Shown one piece after another: positions 32,101 through 42,546 of a stretch of 64,000 bases of DNA (the stretch's first letter is position 1; the number at the start of each line of letters is the position of its first letter). The position numbers and the translations under genes were made by a program. The stretch is from Tritrichomonas musculus (lineage: Eukaryota > Parabasalia > Tritrichomonadida > Tritrichomonadidae). Below the pieces are notes generated by a model. The model made no database searches. It saw only the letters and a list, made by a program, of their open reading frames with translations, and was not told the origin of the DNA. Where the stretch lies: the NCBI GenBank assembly GCA_039105265.1, contig JAPFFF010000001.1, positions 2,170,001 through 2,234,000 on the forward strand. The letters are read 5' to 3'.

Positions 32101-32535
32101 TAGGCATGTTATTTTGAGAATCGATATCAGAATTGACACTTTTTTTAATCTCGATATTCTCAGGAAATCGTTAACCAAATAAAAAATGTTATATGAAAAA
32201 TATTGTAAATTTGTTAACGATTAATGATTATCAATCATTGTCAGAAATTTTTCACTTGCTAAAAATGATTAGATTTTATTTTTCTATTTGTAAAATAATA
32301 TATCACTTAGATAAAACATATATTCTGGTTTTTTATAAGTTTAAATTTATTTTAAACAAATATATTTGATTTTTTTATTTCTAAAAAATTTGAATACTTT
32401 AGAAATTTTTTTTCTTGATATCAATATTTTTCTTGATATTTGATATCGATATCGATTATCAAATCAATAACTTTGTTATCAATATCAATAAACGTACTGA
32501 TAATTGATATCGATTATCGAGATATAACAAGCCTA
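32101..32535. mobile_element. Candidate MITE with imperfect TIRs and GATATC-rich interior
   Basis: TAGGCATGTTATTTTGAGAA at 32101 matches the complement of the right end, TAGGCTTGTTATATCTCGAT, with several differences; GATATCA follows in both arms. The interior repeats GATATC/GATAT palindromes. No clean target duplication is visible: the flanking 8-mers CCTGCTGT and TCAGTTGT differ. It is old or miscalled. Confidence 0.5.
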
Positions 32536-32550
32536 TCAGTTGTTCCTTAA

Positions 32551-33116
32551 GGGTGAGGGTCAAACTGGAAAAAAATAATTTTTATAAGCTGAAAATTAAA
32601 TATTATATTTTATGACTAAATATATAAAAAAAGCATATATCAAAAAATTTTATAAATTCAATGGGAATTCCTCTCAATTTTAAAAAACCGCTAAAAATAA
32701 AGAATTTGTTTTTCAATATCTACTTAATTTTTTGGAATCTATTTTATAAAATATAACAATATTTAAAATAATTAAAACAATGCATATGCTTAAATACAAA
32801 ATTATGATAATTATACTTCAAATAAAAAAAAGATATTTGCTGCAAAGAAAAAAATTTAAAAAATGCTTCTGTTATGATCTTTTTCAATTGCTTCCAAAAA
32901 TAATTATACATAAAATACAACGAGATATCTTATATTGATCTAGCTTAACTTCATTTTTAAAAACATTGAAAAAGTTTTAAAAAGTATTGAAAAAGTGGAT
33001 TTTAAATAAAGCACAACTCTGTGTAGAAGCAAAATTAACATATAAAACCTATATAATTTTGAATCTATATACCGTGAAGTTTAATGTAACAGAAAGATTT
33101 TTTTTGACCCTCACCC
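32551..33116. mobile_element. TTAA-flanked non-autonomous element
   Basis: A perfect 14-bp inverted pair, GGGTGAGGGTCAAA and its complement, flanked by TTAA at 32547-32550 and 33117-33120. This fits TTAA-targeting superfamilies (piggyBac or Kolobok). The interior has no transposase; the 63-aa frame inside it is not gene-like. A second TTAA element with a different TIR lies at 20114. Confidence 0.75.
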
Positions 33117-33287
33117 TTAACCTATCCAAAAAAAAAAACTATTTTTTACATAACAACAACAGCAAAAATAACGTATAAATGCAACATATCATAAATTTAT
33201 AAACAAAACTTTTTAGTTCAAAGTGAATGTTGAGATATAAAAAATCAACTACACAATTAAAAACTCAATTTTTTTATAAAACAAATT

Positions 33288-34106
33288 TTATAGCAAAGTA
33301 AAAATATCATCTTTAAAACTTTTTCCATGGCTGCAGCCATTCGATGAATCACCTTTAATAAATTTTTTAAAATCAAAATTATCATCAAAAATGCTTTTTG
33401 CCGAGCGTTGACCATCAAAAAATGAATTTTCATTCAAATTTTGTTTTTCTTCTTCTTCATCAATAAAAATACAATTACTATCTGGTATTTTAATTTCTTT
33501 AAGTTCTTTTTTATGATAAATATCTCGATTATAAGTGAATTTTTGGTCATCATATATTATATCAATAACTTTATTTGGCAAATTATTTTCAGAATCATCT
33601 GTATTCACTATCGTATTAATATCATTATTATTCGTATCGGCGGGATTAGTTGTAATGTTATTTTGGGGTTTAATAAGTGTCTTAAACTTTTTGGTTGCAT
33701 TTGAAAAAAGTTTGACTTTTTCGATAAATTCTTGATGCTTTTTTGCTTTCCGCTGAAGAACAACAAATCGAGCTTTGATATTGACATCTGTCCTGTTATT
33801 AAAAAAATGACTTATTTGTGACCATTTTGGACCAATTTCTTTAAACTTTTCAATAAGTAACTTATCTTCTTCCTCTGTCCATTTTGAGAGATTAACCGTG
33901 GGGCTTAAAAACTTTCTCCATCTTTCACTACATTGTCGCTTGGTCCGATTTCCAACATATAACGCAACCAATTCCCAATTGTCTTCACCATACTCTTCAA
34001 CAGCTTTAGTGAGACGACTATCTTCTTCTTTCGTAAATATTAACCTTCTCTTCTTTATTGGAGCCTTATTTAATGAAGAATTTTCTTCCAGGGAATTGTT
34101 TTGCAT
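33288..34106 (-). CDS. R2R3-type Myb DNA-binding protein, paralog of the gene at 27820
   Basis: A 272-aa protein starting MQNNSLEENS. The two Myb repeats (about residues 22-67 and 75-122) are almost the same as in the neighbouring paralog, down to CSERWRKFLSPTVNLSKW and HFFNNRTDVNIKARF. The middle regions have diverged and are Asn/Thr-rich here. The acidic C-terminal motif SIFDDNFDFKKFI is kept. The end adds a stretch with CSHGKSF not seen in the paralog. It should be a nuclear transcription factor. Same-strand placement with transposon debris between suggests an old tandem duplication later spread apart. Confidence 0.92.
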   Translation of the reverse strand: MQNNSLEENSSLNKAPIKKRRLIFTKEEDSRLTKAVEEYGEDNWELVALYVGNRTKRQCSERWRKFLSPTVNLSKWTEEEDKLLIEKFKEIGPKWSQISHFFNNRTDVNIKARFVVLQRKAKKHQEFIEKVKLFSNATKKFKTLIKPQNNITTNPADTNNNDINTIVNTDDSENNLPNKVIDIIYDDQKFTYNRDIYHKKELKEIKIPDSNCIFIDEEEEKQNLNENSFFDGQRSAKSIFDDNFDFKKFIKGDSSNGCSHGKSFKDDIFTLL

Positions 34107-34577
34107 ATATTTCTGAAGGTCAAAACTTTTTATTAAAAAATTTGTATAAAACTATTCAAATGTTTCAATGTACTCATAAACTAATTTTTTTAATTAATTT
34201 ATCCATTCTTATTGTCATCTCAAAATTGAATAAAGTAAAATATTTTTTTTAAGTTATAAAGGCATGAATACTTTCATTCATCTCAGGTCGAGGCTCCCGG
34301 TATTTCCTTAGCCAATTAGGCTTAGCCCTCAAAGGCTCCCAAAGCTATTTAAAATGTATTTTTCCTGAAAAAATAACTTTTTTATATTTTCACTTATCGT
34401 TCTACTTTCTGAAGACTCATAGAAAATTTGAATTAAAACTCTCAATTTTTTTGTGAATAAGTTTAACAAATAATTTTCAATATTTTTTCTTAAAAAAACT
34501 TCACCAATTCACACTCTAAATAAAAAAAAAGCATTAAAATAGAATGGTAGTAATAATTATTTAAGGAAAACAAATTT
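34107..34577. other. Intergenic region with a small GC-richer patch
   Basis: At about 34285-34355 a patch clearly richer in G/C than its surroundings holds a palindrome (GCCAATTAGGC) and direct GGCTCCC repeats. No tRNA boxes or cloverleaf could be fitted. The remainder is plain AT-rich DNA. Confidence 0.4.
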
Positions 34578-35531
34578 TTAGAGCAAATCAACCGAGAAAG
34601 AACGATTAACTTTTTTGAAATTAGTTTGTTTTTCTATTAAGTTAGATTTTTTCTTCATATATTGTAACCATATTCGATGTTGCTTTTGAATTTCTTTTCT
34701 TTCTTCAATAAGCTGATTAATTGAAGTATTAATATCTGTAAGTTCATTAATAATAATTGATTCCATATTAATTAAATTTTCATTGGCCGAATTATATTCA
34801 CTTTCAACACGGATATAAATATTTTTGAATTTTTCTTTTTCTGATGAATTATTTTTGTTTGAATCTTTATTTTCGTCAATAATTTTATTTTTAATACAAT
34901 TTTTAGATATTTTTGATTCTGCCTTGAGTTTTTCTATAAAATTTTCTAGATCATTATATTTTTTATCTGAATTTTTAATTAAATCTGACGTAGAGCTACA
35001 TATTATTGGTGTTTTTACAGGGAATCCAAGGCCAACACAAACTTTTTTACCATTAACATCAATTTTTTTCAAATTACTTTTATTCTTTTTAAAACCAATA
35101 CACATTTGATGAGCTTTTGTTAGAGATATTTTATTTTTTATGTTAATTGGTATGGTAGAATGTGAACCTCTTTTGCAATAAGTGTTTGAAATATTATTAT
35201 TAGGTTGATTTTCACAATTATAAAAATATTCTTTCGTATTTTGAGTTGGAAATTGAAAATATATATTTCCTTCATTTTCATTTATCGAGTTCGTTTTTGA
35301 AAATAAAGGTGACTCATTTCCCTTTTTTGAATTATCATATGAATGCCTTAAAGAGTAATTGTATATAGATGGAGATGATGTTGTTCTCGGAATGCCCGTG
35401 TTTTCAAAATTGTTTATATTGTTGGTATTTTTATTTATTTTTTGATTTCTGAAATAACTTTGTGTTTTTGCTTTTGGAAATTGCGAAAAAGAACCATGAT
35501 CTGAAAATTGCAATGATTTTTTCTGATTCAT
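34578..35531 (-). CDS. Hypothetical Asn/Ser/Lys-rich protein with C-terminal coiled coil
   Basis: A 317-aa protein of unknown family. The N-terminal half is disordered and rich in Asn, Ser and Lys. A central segment, HQMCIGF...GKKVCVGLGFPV, is more ordered and may be a short conserved peptide. Residues about 195-300 are strongly helical and heptad-like, including ITELTDINTS-type and QLIEERKEIQKQ stretches, so a coiled coil is likely. There is no signal peptide or membrane helix. A good initiator at 35543 and a clean frame support a real gene. Function is not assigned. Confidence 0.75.
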   Translation of the reverse strand: MNQKKSLQFSDHGSFSQFPKAKTQSYFRNQKINKNTNNINNFENTGIPRTTSSPSIYNYSLRHSYDNSKKGNESPLFSKTNSINENEGNIYFQFPTQNTKEYFYNCENQPNNNISNTYCKRGSHSTIPINIKNKISLTKAHQMCIGFKKNKSNLKKIDVNGKKVCVGLGFPVKTPIICSSTSDLIKNSDKKYNDLENFIEKLKAESKISKNCIKNKIIDENKDSNKNNSSEKEKFKNIYIRVESEYNSANENLINMESIIINELTDINTSINQLIEERKEIQKQHRIWLQYMKKKSNLIEKQTNFKKVNRSFSVDLL

Positions 35532-35542
35532 TCAAGATGCAA

Positions 35543-35547
35543 AATGA
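35543..35547 (-). promoter_or_regulatory. Trichomonad-type initiator (TCATT)
   Basis: On the minus strand TCATTTTGCATCTTGA precedes the ATG at 35531. The presumed +1 A is 14 bases upstream, a typical trichomonad 5' UTR length. Confidence 0.5.
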
Positions 35548-36264
35548 TATATAAACTTTGTTTTTAATTTTCGCGTGTAAACTTACGGTTTCTAAGAATT
35601 TATTTCAAATATTGAATGATTTATTTTTTACATGCGAACATTAAAAAACAAAGTTTATTTATTATCATAAAAAAATTGAAAGAATATTTTATTTATTTAA
35701 TTCAAATTTTGAATTTAATTTCAAAAATTCTGATAAAATTTATGATATAAAAAGTTCGTTTAAATAATAAAAGTTTTAATTTCTGATTTATTCATTCAAC
35801 AAAATAAAAAAATTGTGAAACATCATATTTCTTCTTATTCTAAGAATATTTGTTTGATAAAAGGTAGGAAAGCGAATTGAATATAACCGTAAGATTTTGT
35901 TATTTTAATTATATCTCGAAAGTTATTAATAAATATCATGAAATAAATTTTATATTATATCAATAACAGACAATAAAAATAAATATAGTTTTTATTAAGA
36001 AAGATATCCAAATTTTATGAAAAAAGTTTATTCATTTTAGAATAGGCGGTACCTTGATGTATTTATTTATTTCAATCATGATGTTTAAATCGATAAATGC
36101 AACAAATTATGCAATCAAAAAAAATTAAAATCCATGATACTATTTTTAAATTGGGATGATAAAAACAGCAAAGTTTGGAGGTGAAGTGACCAACAAACTA
36201 TATTCAAATTTTGAAAGGAAAAAAATTGAATAAATGGCTTTTATGAAATGTGAAATATTTTAGA
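35548..36264. other. AT-rich intergenic region
   Basis: This lies between the divergent unknown-protein gene and an LRR fragment. No gene or clear repeat is seen. Confidence 0.5.
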
Positions 36265-36605
36265 AAAGGTGCTTTTTCAGAATGCACTCGTTTGAAATTG
36301 AATCCAATACTTTTTATGGTTGCAAAGCATTGACTAACTGCGAAATCCCTTCAACAGTAAAGAAAATTGGAGATTATGCTTTTAAGGATTGCATTGCATT
36401 AAAAGAAATTAAACATCATTCAATTGATTCAATAGGTAACAATGTTTTTCAAGGATGTTCTTCATTGTCTAGCCTCGAATTGCCTCCTACTATAAAGAAA
36501 ATAGGATATTATGCATTCGATAAATGTCCATTTACTAAAATTAGGATTCCTTCAAGCGCATCAGTAGGTGATGACAGCATTATTTATGAAAGATATGATC
36601 CATAA
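36265..36605 (+). pseudogene. BspA-type LRR gene fragment
   Basis: About four LRR_5 units are readable from 36282: IESNTFYGCKALTNCEIPS, KKIGDYAFKDC, GNNVFQGCSSLSSLELPP, KKIGYYAFDKC. An earlier unit, GAFSECTRLK, is read in a different frame just upstream (about 36268), so the frame has shifted and the 5' part is lost. The C-terminus ends cleanly (DDSIIYERYDP), as in complete trichomonad LRR proteins. It is probably a 3' remnant; a short protein from the internal ATG cannot be excluded. Confidence 0.65.
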
Positions 36606-36666
36606 TCATGACATATTATAATAAAAAATATAATTTTGCGATTATTTTTCACATTTTTTTTTATTT

Positions 36667-39600
36667 TTAAATCAAATCCAGCCCAAATCCTTCGTAAAAT
36701 ATCTTGTTAATGTCTTGAATTGTTTTGTTTGTTTTTGGCTTTTGCTTTATCATTTGATCATTCAAAGCTTTTAATGATACAATTTGATATAAATGACAAT
36801 AAAAGTAATCAGATAATTTAGCTATTTCATAGATTTCTTGTTTTGTCTTTTTTTCAATATCAGATGAAAGTTGCTTGGCCATTCTAATAATAAAATCTGT
36901 TAGTTCTTTCGATTGATAAGGGCTTCTTGCAAGTCTTTCTTTAATGCTTTTTATATCTGCTCCATATATTTTGTCCAAAGCTACCAATAACAAAAATGCT
37001 GACATTTGAAACTTTGAATCTGAAATGAATGCTGATATTAATAAATCAATTGATTCATCAATTTTATTTTCAAAACCTTTTTCAAATACATAAATAAGTG
37101 CTAAATTATACTTTGATAAAAAATCATTTTTTTGTTTTATTGCTTCATTAAGTAATTCAATTGCATATTGAATACTTTTATATGTTTTAAATTCATTTTT
37201 ATAAATAACAGCAAGATTATTTTTTGAATAATTATGATTATTTGAACTCGCTTCTTTAAAATAATGTATAGATTTTTGTATATCTCTTTCAACATATATT
37301 CCTTCATAATATAAACATCCGAGTTCAAAATGGGCTTCGTTTTCTCTATTTTCAGAAGATCTTATTAAATAGGATATTCCCCATTGTATTTTTTTGCTTG
37401 TGTGAATTCCATAGAGATAATTTAATCCAAGATAATATTGTGCAGATCTATTGTTTTTATTTGCAGCCTGAGTTAAATAATTAATAGCTTTATCATAATT
37501 AGGTGAACCAATTTCACCTAATAAATATATTTTTCCAAGATAAAATAGAGATTCTGGATGTTTCCGATTTGCAGCAAGATTGAAATAATATAATGCCTTT
37601 TTTAAATCTCTCTTAACATATTTTCCTGAATAATAAATAACACCAAGTGAATTTTGCGCTTCTAAATGATTTTGATCAGCAGCAAGTGAAAAATATTTAA
37701 TGGCTTTATTAATATCAAATACACCAATTTTTTTGTCCGAATAAATCCATCCAAGAATCTCCTGTGCATCAACAATATTGTCATTTGCAGCAAGACTAAA
37801 ATAATAAATTGCTTTATCGATATCTCTAGTTACATCTACTCCCATAAAATAAATGGTACCAAGGATAAAATTGGCTTTTTCCATATTTTGATGAGAAGCA
37901 AGAGTATAGTATTTAATTGCTTGATTAATATCACGCTTTATTGATTTGCCTTCAAAATAAATAACAGCAAGGTTGAATAATGCTTCTGCACAATTTTGGT
38001 TTGCAGCAAGAGAGTAATATTTAATTGCTTTATTAGTATCATTTGGAACATCATCATCATTATAAAAGATATTTCCAAGGCTCAGTTGTGCCAAATCATA
38101 ATTTTGATTGGCAGCGAGTGTATAATAGTAAATTGCCTTATTTATATCACGTTGCACATATATGCCTTCTGAATAAATATTTCCCAAAGCATATTGTGCA
38201 TATTTACTTTTATTTGCTGCAAGTGTAAAGTAGTGCATTGCTTTATCAATATCAAAAGCATCATACTCTTTGCTGTAATATATATTACCAAGTTCATATT
38301 GTGCATCAGAATAATTTTGTTCTGCAGAAAGCTTATAATAATAAATAGCTTTATCTACATTATGCATTTTTTCTAAATAAATTCCTCCAAGATAAAATTG
38401 TGCCAACCAGCTTTCTTTATTATTATTTGAAGCTAATGAAAAATAAAAAATTGCTTTTTGGAGATCTGGTTCTACATATTTACCTTCATAATAAATTAAT
38501 CCAAGATTGAACTGAGAAACCTTTTCATTTTGATTTGAAGCTAATGAGAAATAATAAATAGCTTTGTTAATATCTCGTTTGACCTGATCTCCTTTATAAA
38601 ACATTATAGCAAGATGGACTATTGCATCTATATCATTTTGATTAGCTGCTAAAAATAGATATTTAATAGCTTTATTTATATTTATTTGAACATGAGCTTT
38701 ATTTTCATGTAAAAGAAGATGAAAAGAGTTTGGTTCAGAACTAGAATTATCATTTATAACAAAAGAATGCAAGTATTTAATGTAAGATCGTGATATAAAT
38801 GTTCCTTCTGAAAAAATGATTCCAAGATAAAATTGAGCATCTCGATTATTTTGAGCTGCAGCCAATGAAAAACAATGAATTGCCTCATCTAAATCTTCTG
38901 AAATAATTCTAAAGACTGAATCAAGTCGAAATTGCGCATCTTGATAATTTTGTTTTGCTGCCAATGTAAAATAATGAATTGCTTTTAGTATATCTTGCTG
39001 AAAACTTTCATAAATTATGCCAAGATTATATTGTGCATTAGGATTGTTTTGATCAGCTGCCAGAGAGAAATAGTGAATTGCTTTATCTATATCATTGATT
39101 TCTTTATAATAAATATATGCTAAATGAAGTTGTGCTCCTATATGATTGGATTTGGCTGCTAACAAATAATAATGGATTGCTTTTTTAACATTTCTACTCA
39201 CTTCTTTCCCTTCATCATATATTATTCCAAGATTATATTGGGCGTCTATACAATTGCGATTTGCAGAAAGAGAAAGATAATTAATAGCTTTATAAATATC
39301 TTTCGTTTTAAACGTACCTTTATAATAAAACATACCAAGATTATATTCTGCTAAAGAATACTCTTGATTTGCCGATAAAATCATGTAATTTATAGCTGCT
39401 TTTATATCTTTTGTAACATATTCATCATTTAAAAAAATTACTCCGAGATTGAACAACTGTACTTTGGACAGAAGTTTGCCATTAACTTGTAAAACTTTTT
39501 GAATTTTGTTTATAAGATTTAAAATCAGTTGCTGGGTCTGATTATTTCCCAAAAAAGTTATCAAAAAACAGGAGAATAATCCAACAATATCTGGCCGCTT

Positions 39601-40857
39601 TTCTGGATCATCATTTGTGCATTTATCATACATCTGATTGAGAAATGTTTCAAATACCTTGATTTTATTTTTAGATGAGTTTTGAGAAATTTTTGTAGAA
39701 ATAAATTGCATCATTTTCCCAATAGAATATATATCACTGCTAAATGAGCTTTTACCAGAATTAACCTCAGGAGCTGCAAAATTACTTTGTAAATCTTTTG
39801 TGTATTGATAATCATCACTCAAAGTTTCTGATTCTTTGATCATACGATCAAAATCTATTAAAACTGCCGTTTTATTTTGATCAATCATTATATTTCTTGG
39901 AGATAAATCTCGATAAATGAAACCCTGAGCATGAAGATAATCAAAAATAATTATCAATTCAAAAATAATTGATATTATAACTTCTATTTCAATTGTTGGA
40001 ATATTAAATAATATGCTGCCATTTATAAATTCAAACAATGTATAATTTCCCTTTTTAACAATGCCATAAAAATTAGGTAATAAAGGATGATTAATTTGTT
40101 TGTAATTTTCAATTTCACGAAAAACAAGTTTTTCATGTTCATTTGAAAAGCCATTTTTCTTTTTGATAGCAATTATTTCTTGTTTTTCAATAAGATAAAC
40201 TAAATCAACTTTAAATGAAGATCCTATCCCAATTTGTCTTAACTCGATATAATCTTTTTCATCATAAAATTTTGCATCGGATTTTGATGAAAAACTATCA
40301 TATCTATCTTTATTCTTTAGTCTGATATAGCTTTGTATGATCAAGAATCCAGTAATGCAAGAGTCAACAATACTCCAAATTTTATATAACAAACGTAATT
40401 TAGACTCTTTAAATATAAATTTGTCATTAAAATTCATGATTTCATTTTTTAAAAAAAGATCATTTTTGGCATTTTGATATAATTTATATTTATAGATGTT
40501 GAATCGATCAATTAATTCTTTGTTATTTGTAAGAAAATAAATATTTAAATTTAAAGCATTGGAAAATAATTCATGAAGAAATGCAAGCGAAAACTCTTTG
40601 ATAAGAATTATTGTTTTTTTAAATCCAATGATAAAATATCTATCACCATCATTTGAATCTACATCTTCGTAAACATCAATTATTGCTACTTCAGATTCGT
40701 TCAGATTTTGAAAAATCCCTTGATTTTTATCTGAAATAAACATCTCTTGAACAAAAAAGAAATTGTAGCCTTGAATTAATGGATTTAATTTTTTATTTAC
40801 AAATGAAATTGTTTCTTCGTTTAAAAATTTACTAATATTCTGGAAATTTTCTTCCAT
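36667..40857 (-). CDS. Protein kinase with about 21 Sel1-like repeats
   Basis: A 1,396-aa protein. Residues about 1-200 form an N-terminal region of unknown fold. The kinase domain (about 205-440) has a modified glycine loop (IGIGSSFKV), a lysine strand IIAIKK, the catalytic loop YRDLSPRNI (Tyr replaces the usual His of HRD), DFD in place of DFG, and FAAPEV for APE. Catalytic Asp and Asn are kept, so activity is possible but the metal-binding turn is unusual. From about 470 to the C-terminus there are about 21 Sel1-like units of about 36 residues (DINKAIYYFSLAANQN, AQYNLGxIYYEG), an alpha-solenoid used for protein binding. No signal or membrane segment; cytosolic. Kinase-Sel1 fusions are known in trichomonads. 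An initiator lies at 40869. Confidence 0.93.
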   Translation of the reverse strand: MEENFQNISKFLNEETISFVNKKLNPLIQGYNFFFVQEMFISDKNQGIFQNLNESEVAIIDVYEDVDSNDGDRYFIIGFKKTIILIKEFSLAFLHELFSNALNLNIYFLTNNKELIDRFNIYKYKLYQNAKNDLFLKNEIMNFNDKFIFKESKLRLLYKIWSIVDSCITGFLIIQSYIRLKNKDRYDSFSSKSDAKFYDEKDYIELRQIGIGSSFKVDLVYLIEKQEIIAIKKKNGFSNEHEKLVFREIENYKQINHPLLPNFYGIVKKGNYTLFEFINGSILFNIPTIEIEVIISIIFELIIIFDYLHAQGFIYRDLSPRNIMIDQNKTAVLIDFDRMIKESETLSDDYQYTKDLQSNFAAPEVNSGKSSFSSDIYSIGKMMQFISTKISQNSSKNKIKVFETFLNQMYDKCTNDDPEKRPDIVGLFSCFLITFLGNNQTQQLILNLINKIQKVLQVNGKLLSKVQLFNLGVIFLNDEYVTKDIKAAINYMILSANQEYSLAEYNLGMFYYKGTFKTKDIYKAINYLSLSANRNCIDAQYNLGIIYDEGKEVSRNVKKAIHYYLLAAKSNHIGAQLHLAYIYYKEINDIDKAIHYFSLAADQNNPNAQYNLGIIYESFQQDILKAIHYFTLAAKQNYQDAQFRLDSVFRIISEDLDEAIHCFSLAAAQNNRDAQFYLGIIFSEGTFISRSYIKYLHSFVINDNSSSEPNSFHLLLHENKAHVQININKAIKYLFLAANQNDIDAIVHLAIMFYKGDQVKRDINKAIYYFSLASNQNEKVSQFNLGLIYYEGKYVEPDLQKAIFYFSLASNNNKESWLAQFYLGGIYLEKMHNVDKAIYYYKLSAEQNYSDAQYELGNIYYSKEYDAFDIDKAMHYFTLAANKSKYAQYALGNIYSEGIYVQRDINKAIYYYTLAANQNYDLAQLSLGNIFYNDDDVPNDTNKAIKYYSLAANQNCAEALFNLAVIYFEGKSIKRDINQAIKYYTLASHQNMEKANFILGTIYFMGVDVTRDIDKAIYYFSLAANDNIVDAQEILGWIYSDKKIGVFDINKAIKYFSLAADQNHLEAQNSLGVIYYSGKYVKRDLKKALYYFNLAANRKHPESLFYLGKIYLLGEIGSPNYDKAINYLTQAANKNNRSAQYYLGLNYLYGIHTSKKIQWGISYLIRSSENRENEAHFELGCLYYEGIYVERDIQKSIHYFKEASSNNHNYSKNNLAVIYKNEFKTYKSIQYAIELLNEAIKQKNDFLSKYNLALIYVFEKGFENKIDESIDLLISAFISDSKFQMSAFLLLVALDKIYGADIKSIKERLARSPYQSKELTDFIIRMAKQLSSDIEKKTKQEIYEIAKLSDYFYCHLYQIVSLKALNDQMIKQKPKTNKTIQDINKIFYEGFGLDLI

Positions 40858-40868
40858 TTTAAATCTAA

Positions 40869-40873
40869 TATGA
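40869..40873 (-). promoter_or_regulatory. Trichomonad-type initiator (TCATA)
   Basis: On the minus strand TCATATTAGATTTAAA precedes the kinase-Sel1 ATG at 40857. The presumed +1 A is 14 bases upstream and fits TCA-Y-W. Confidence 0.45.
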
Positions 40874-42104
40874 TATGTGATATAAAAAATTTATATTAAA
40901 AGGGGTCGACTCTCTCAAATTTTTTTTGATTGAAAAATAATAATATCTTAAATATTAGATATTCTTTTTAATTAATAAATTTTTATATCAATATTAAATA
41001 GAATTTGGATTCATTTATTATATCTTATAAATTAAAAAATTCATTATTCATTCCAAAAATCATTAAAAATAGAGTTTTTATTATGCTACTTGAGGTATTT
41101 TCTTAAATTATTTACTATTCACATTATTTATATGTAGCTTAGAAATATAATAATATTTTTTAATAAAATATATTATTGATATTCAAGAAATTATTATTTT
41201 TTCTAAATAAAAATTTTGAATTTAAAATTGAATTAAATGCTAGTTTTTGAAAAATTATTTTGATAACATCAGATTTTTGAAAATATATTATTTTTATTAA
41301 CAAATGCTTATTTTTTTGATAATATATCAGTATTATCCTCATATTAATGATAATTTATTTACTATATATATTATAAATCACATTTATATTATTATAAAAT
41401 ATATTTTTATATTTTAACTCAGTTTATTTGTATATCACAATTGAGAATAAATTATAATAACGTATTAATTCAATTTTATTTTTCATAAATAATATTATCT
41501 TATATGATATTCAATTAATTACTTTTTAATTAATATAAAATATGTAAATAAAATTATGAAAAAAGAATATATGATATGAAGGTTATAAAATATTTATATA
41601 TTTGGATATTTTCAAATTCCCAAAATCTCTTTGAATAGTGGAAATTAGATAAGAACTCAAAAATATTTTCTCCTTTCAAAAGTTAAACTTTTTCTGTTTT
41701 TATTTTTTTTTAGTGAAATATCTCTATTTTGGCTAATAGAATCGGCTTCATATTTAAAATTGCATCATGTTATTGATAATGCTAATATTATTTATTATTA
41801 ATTTTTTATAATTTTAGAATATGATAACCGCCAAAAGTCGAACCCTTTTTTTATATTGTAAATAAAAATTGAATTGTTAAATGTTCTTATGTATTTAAAT
41901 AAAGAACAATTTGCATACTTTTGATTAATTTTTTGTTTATCTTGATAAATAATATATTAATTGTTTTAAAAAAACCATTATAATGGTTTGGTCAAATAAG
42001 AATAAGATTCCTGGTGCAATATCTTGTCTGCCGTGTCTCATGGAGTTATTAGAAACCAAATTTTCACAAAATATAATATTACTATTAAAATTAAAAATAG
42101 AATT
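40874..42104. other. Very AT-rich intergenic region
   Basis: No gene is seen. AAAAGGGGTCGACTCTC near 40901 and the complement of AAAAAGGGTTCGACTTTT near 41832 form a weak inverted pair about 0.93 kb apart; this was not strong enough to call an element. Confidence 0.45.
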
Positions 42105-42272
42105 AATATGGGAGGGATTCACTATTATCAATCAGACGACCAACATTTAGCTTTTTCTGACTTCACATTTACAAGTTGCACAGCACAAAAAATTCTATTC
42201 AAATTAACCAAAGTATCACAAGCAGTGTATGTTTATAGTGAAATTTGGAATTCCACCTTTTCAAAAATATGA
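42105..42272 (+). pseudogene. Possible Pmp-like fragment
   Basis: A short open stretch reads GGIHYYQS, then FSDFTFTSCTAQKILF and a closing WNSTFSKI. This looks like one or two turns of the beta-helix Pmp-like repeat (GGIY and CTFTSCTA patterns). It has no start of its own and is flanked by non-coding DNA. The match is weak. Confidence 0.35.
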
Positions 42273-42546
42273 AAATATAACCACTTTCCTTAAAAAAGCA
42301 CTATTTTTTTAAGGGGGAGTCTCATCTTTATAGAAAAGAGTTAGAAATTTAAAAAGTTAATTTTTATTTTCTTGATATAATATTATTAATTTATAAGTAA
42401 TATAATATGCAAAAGCAGATTATCAAATAATTATTATATTTTAAATTCATTAATTCATTTGAATAATTATGACGCCGATAAAGTTTGCAAATAACATAAA
42501 CTTATTCAATTAAAACATAATACATTATAAATGAAAATCTTTTTTA

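Noticed and set aside
34285-34355. tRNA gene in the GC-richer patch
   Set aside because: No cloverleaf, anticodon stem or GGTTCGA-type B box could be fitted on either strand.
40901-41850. MITE bounded by GGGTCGAC-like inverted ends
   Set aside because: Only about 15 bp match with several differences, and no target duplication was found.
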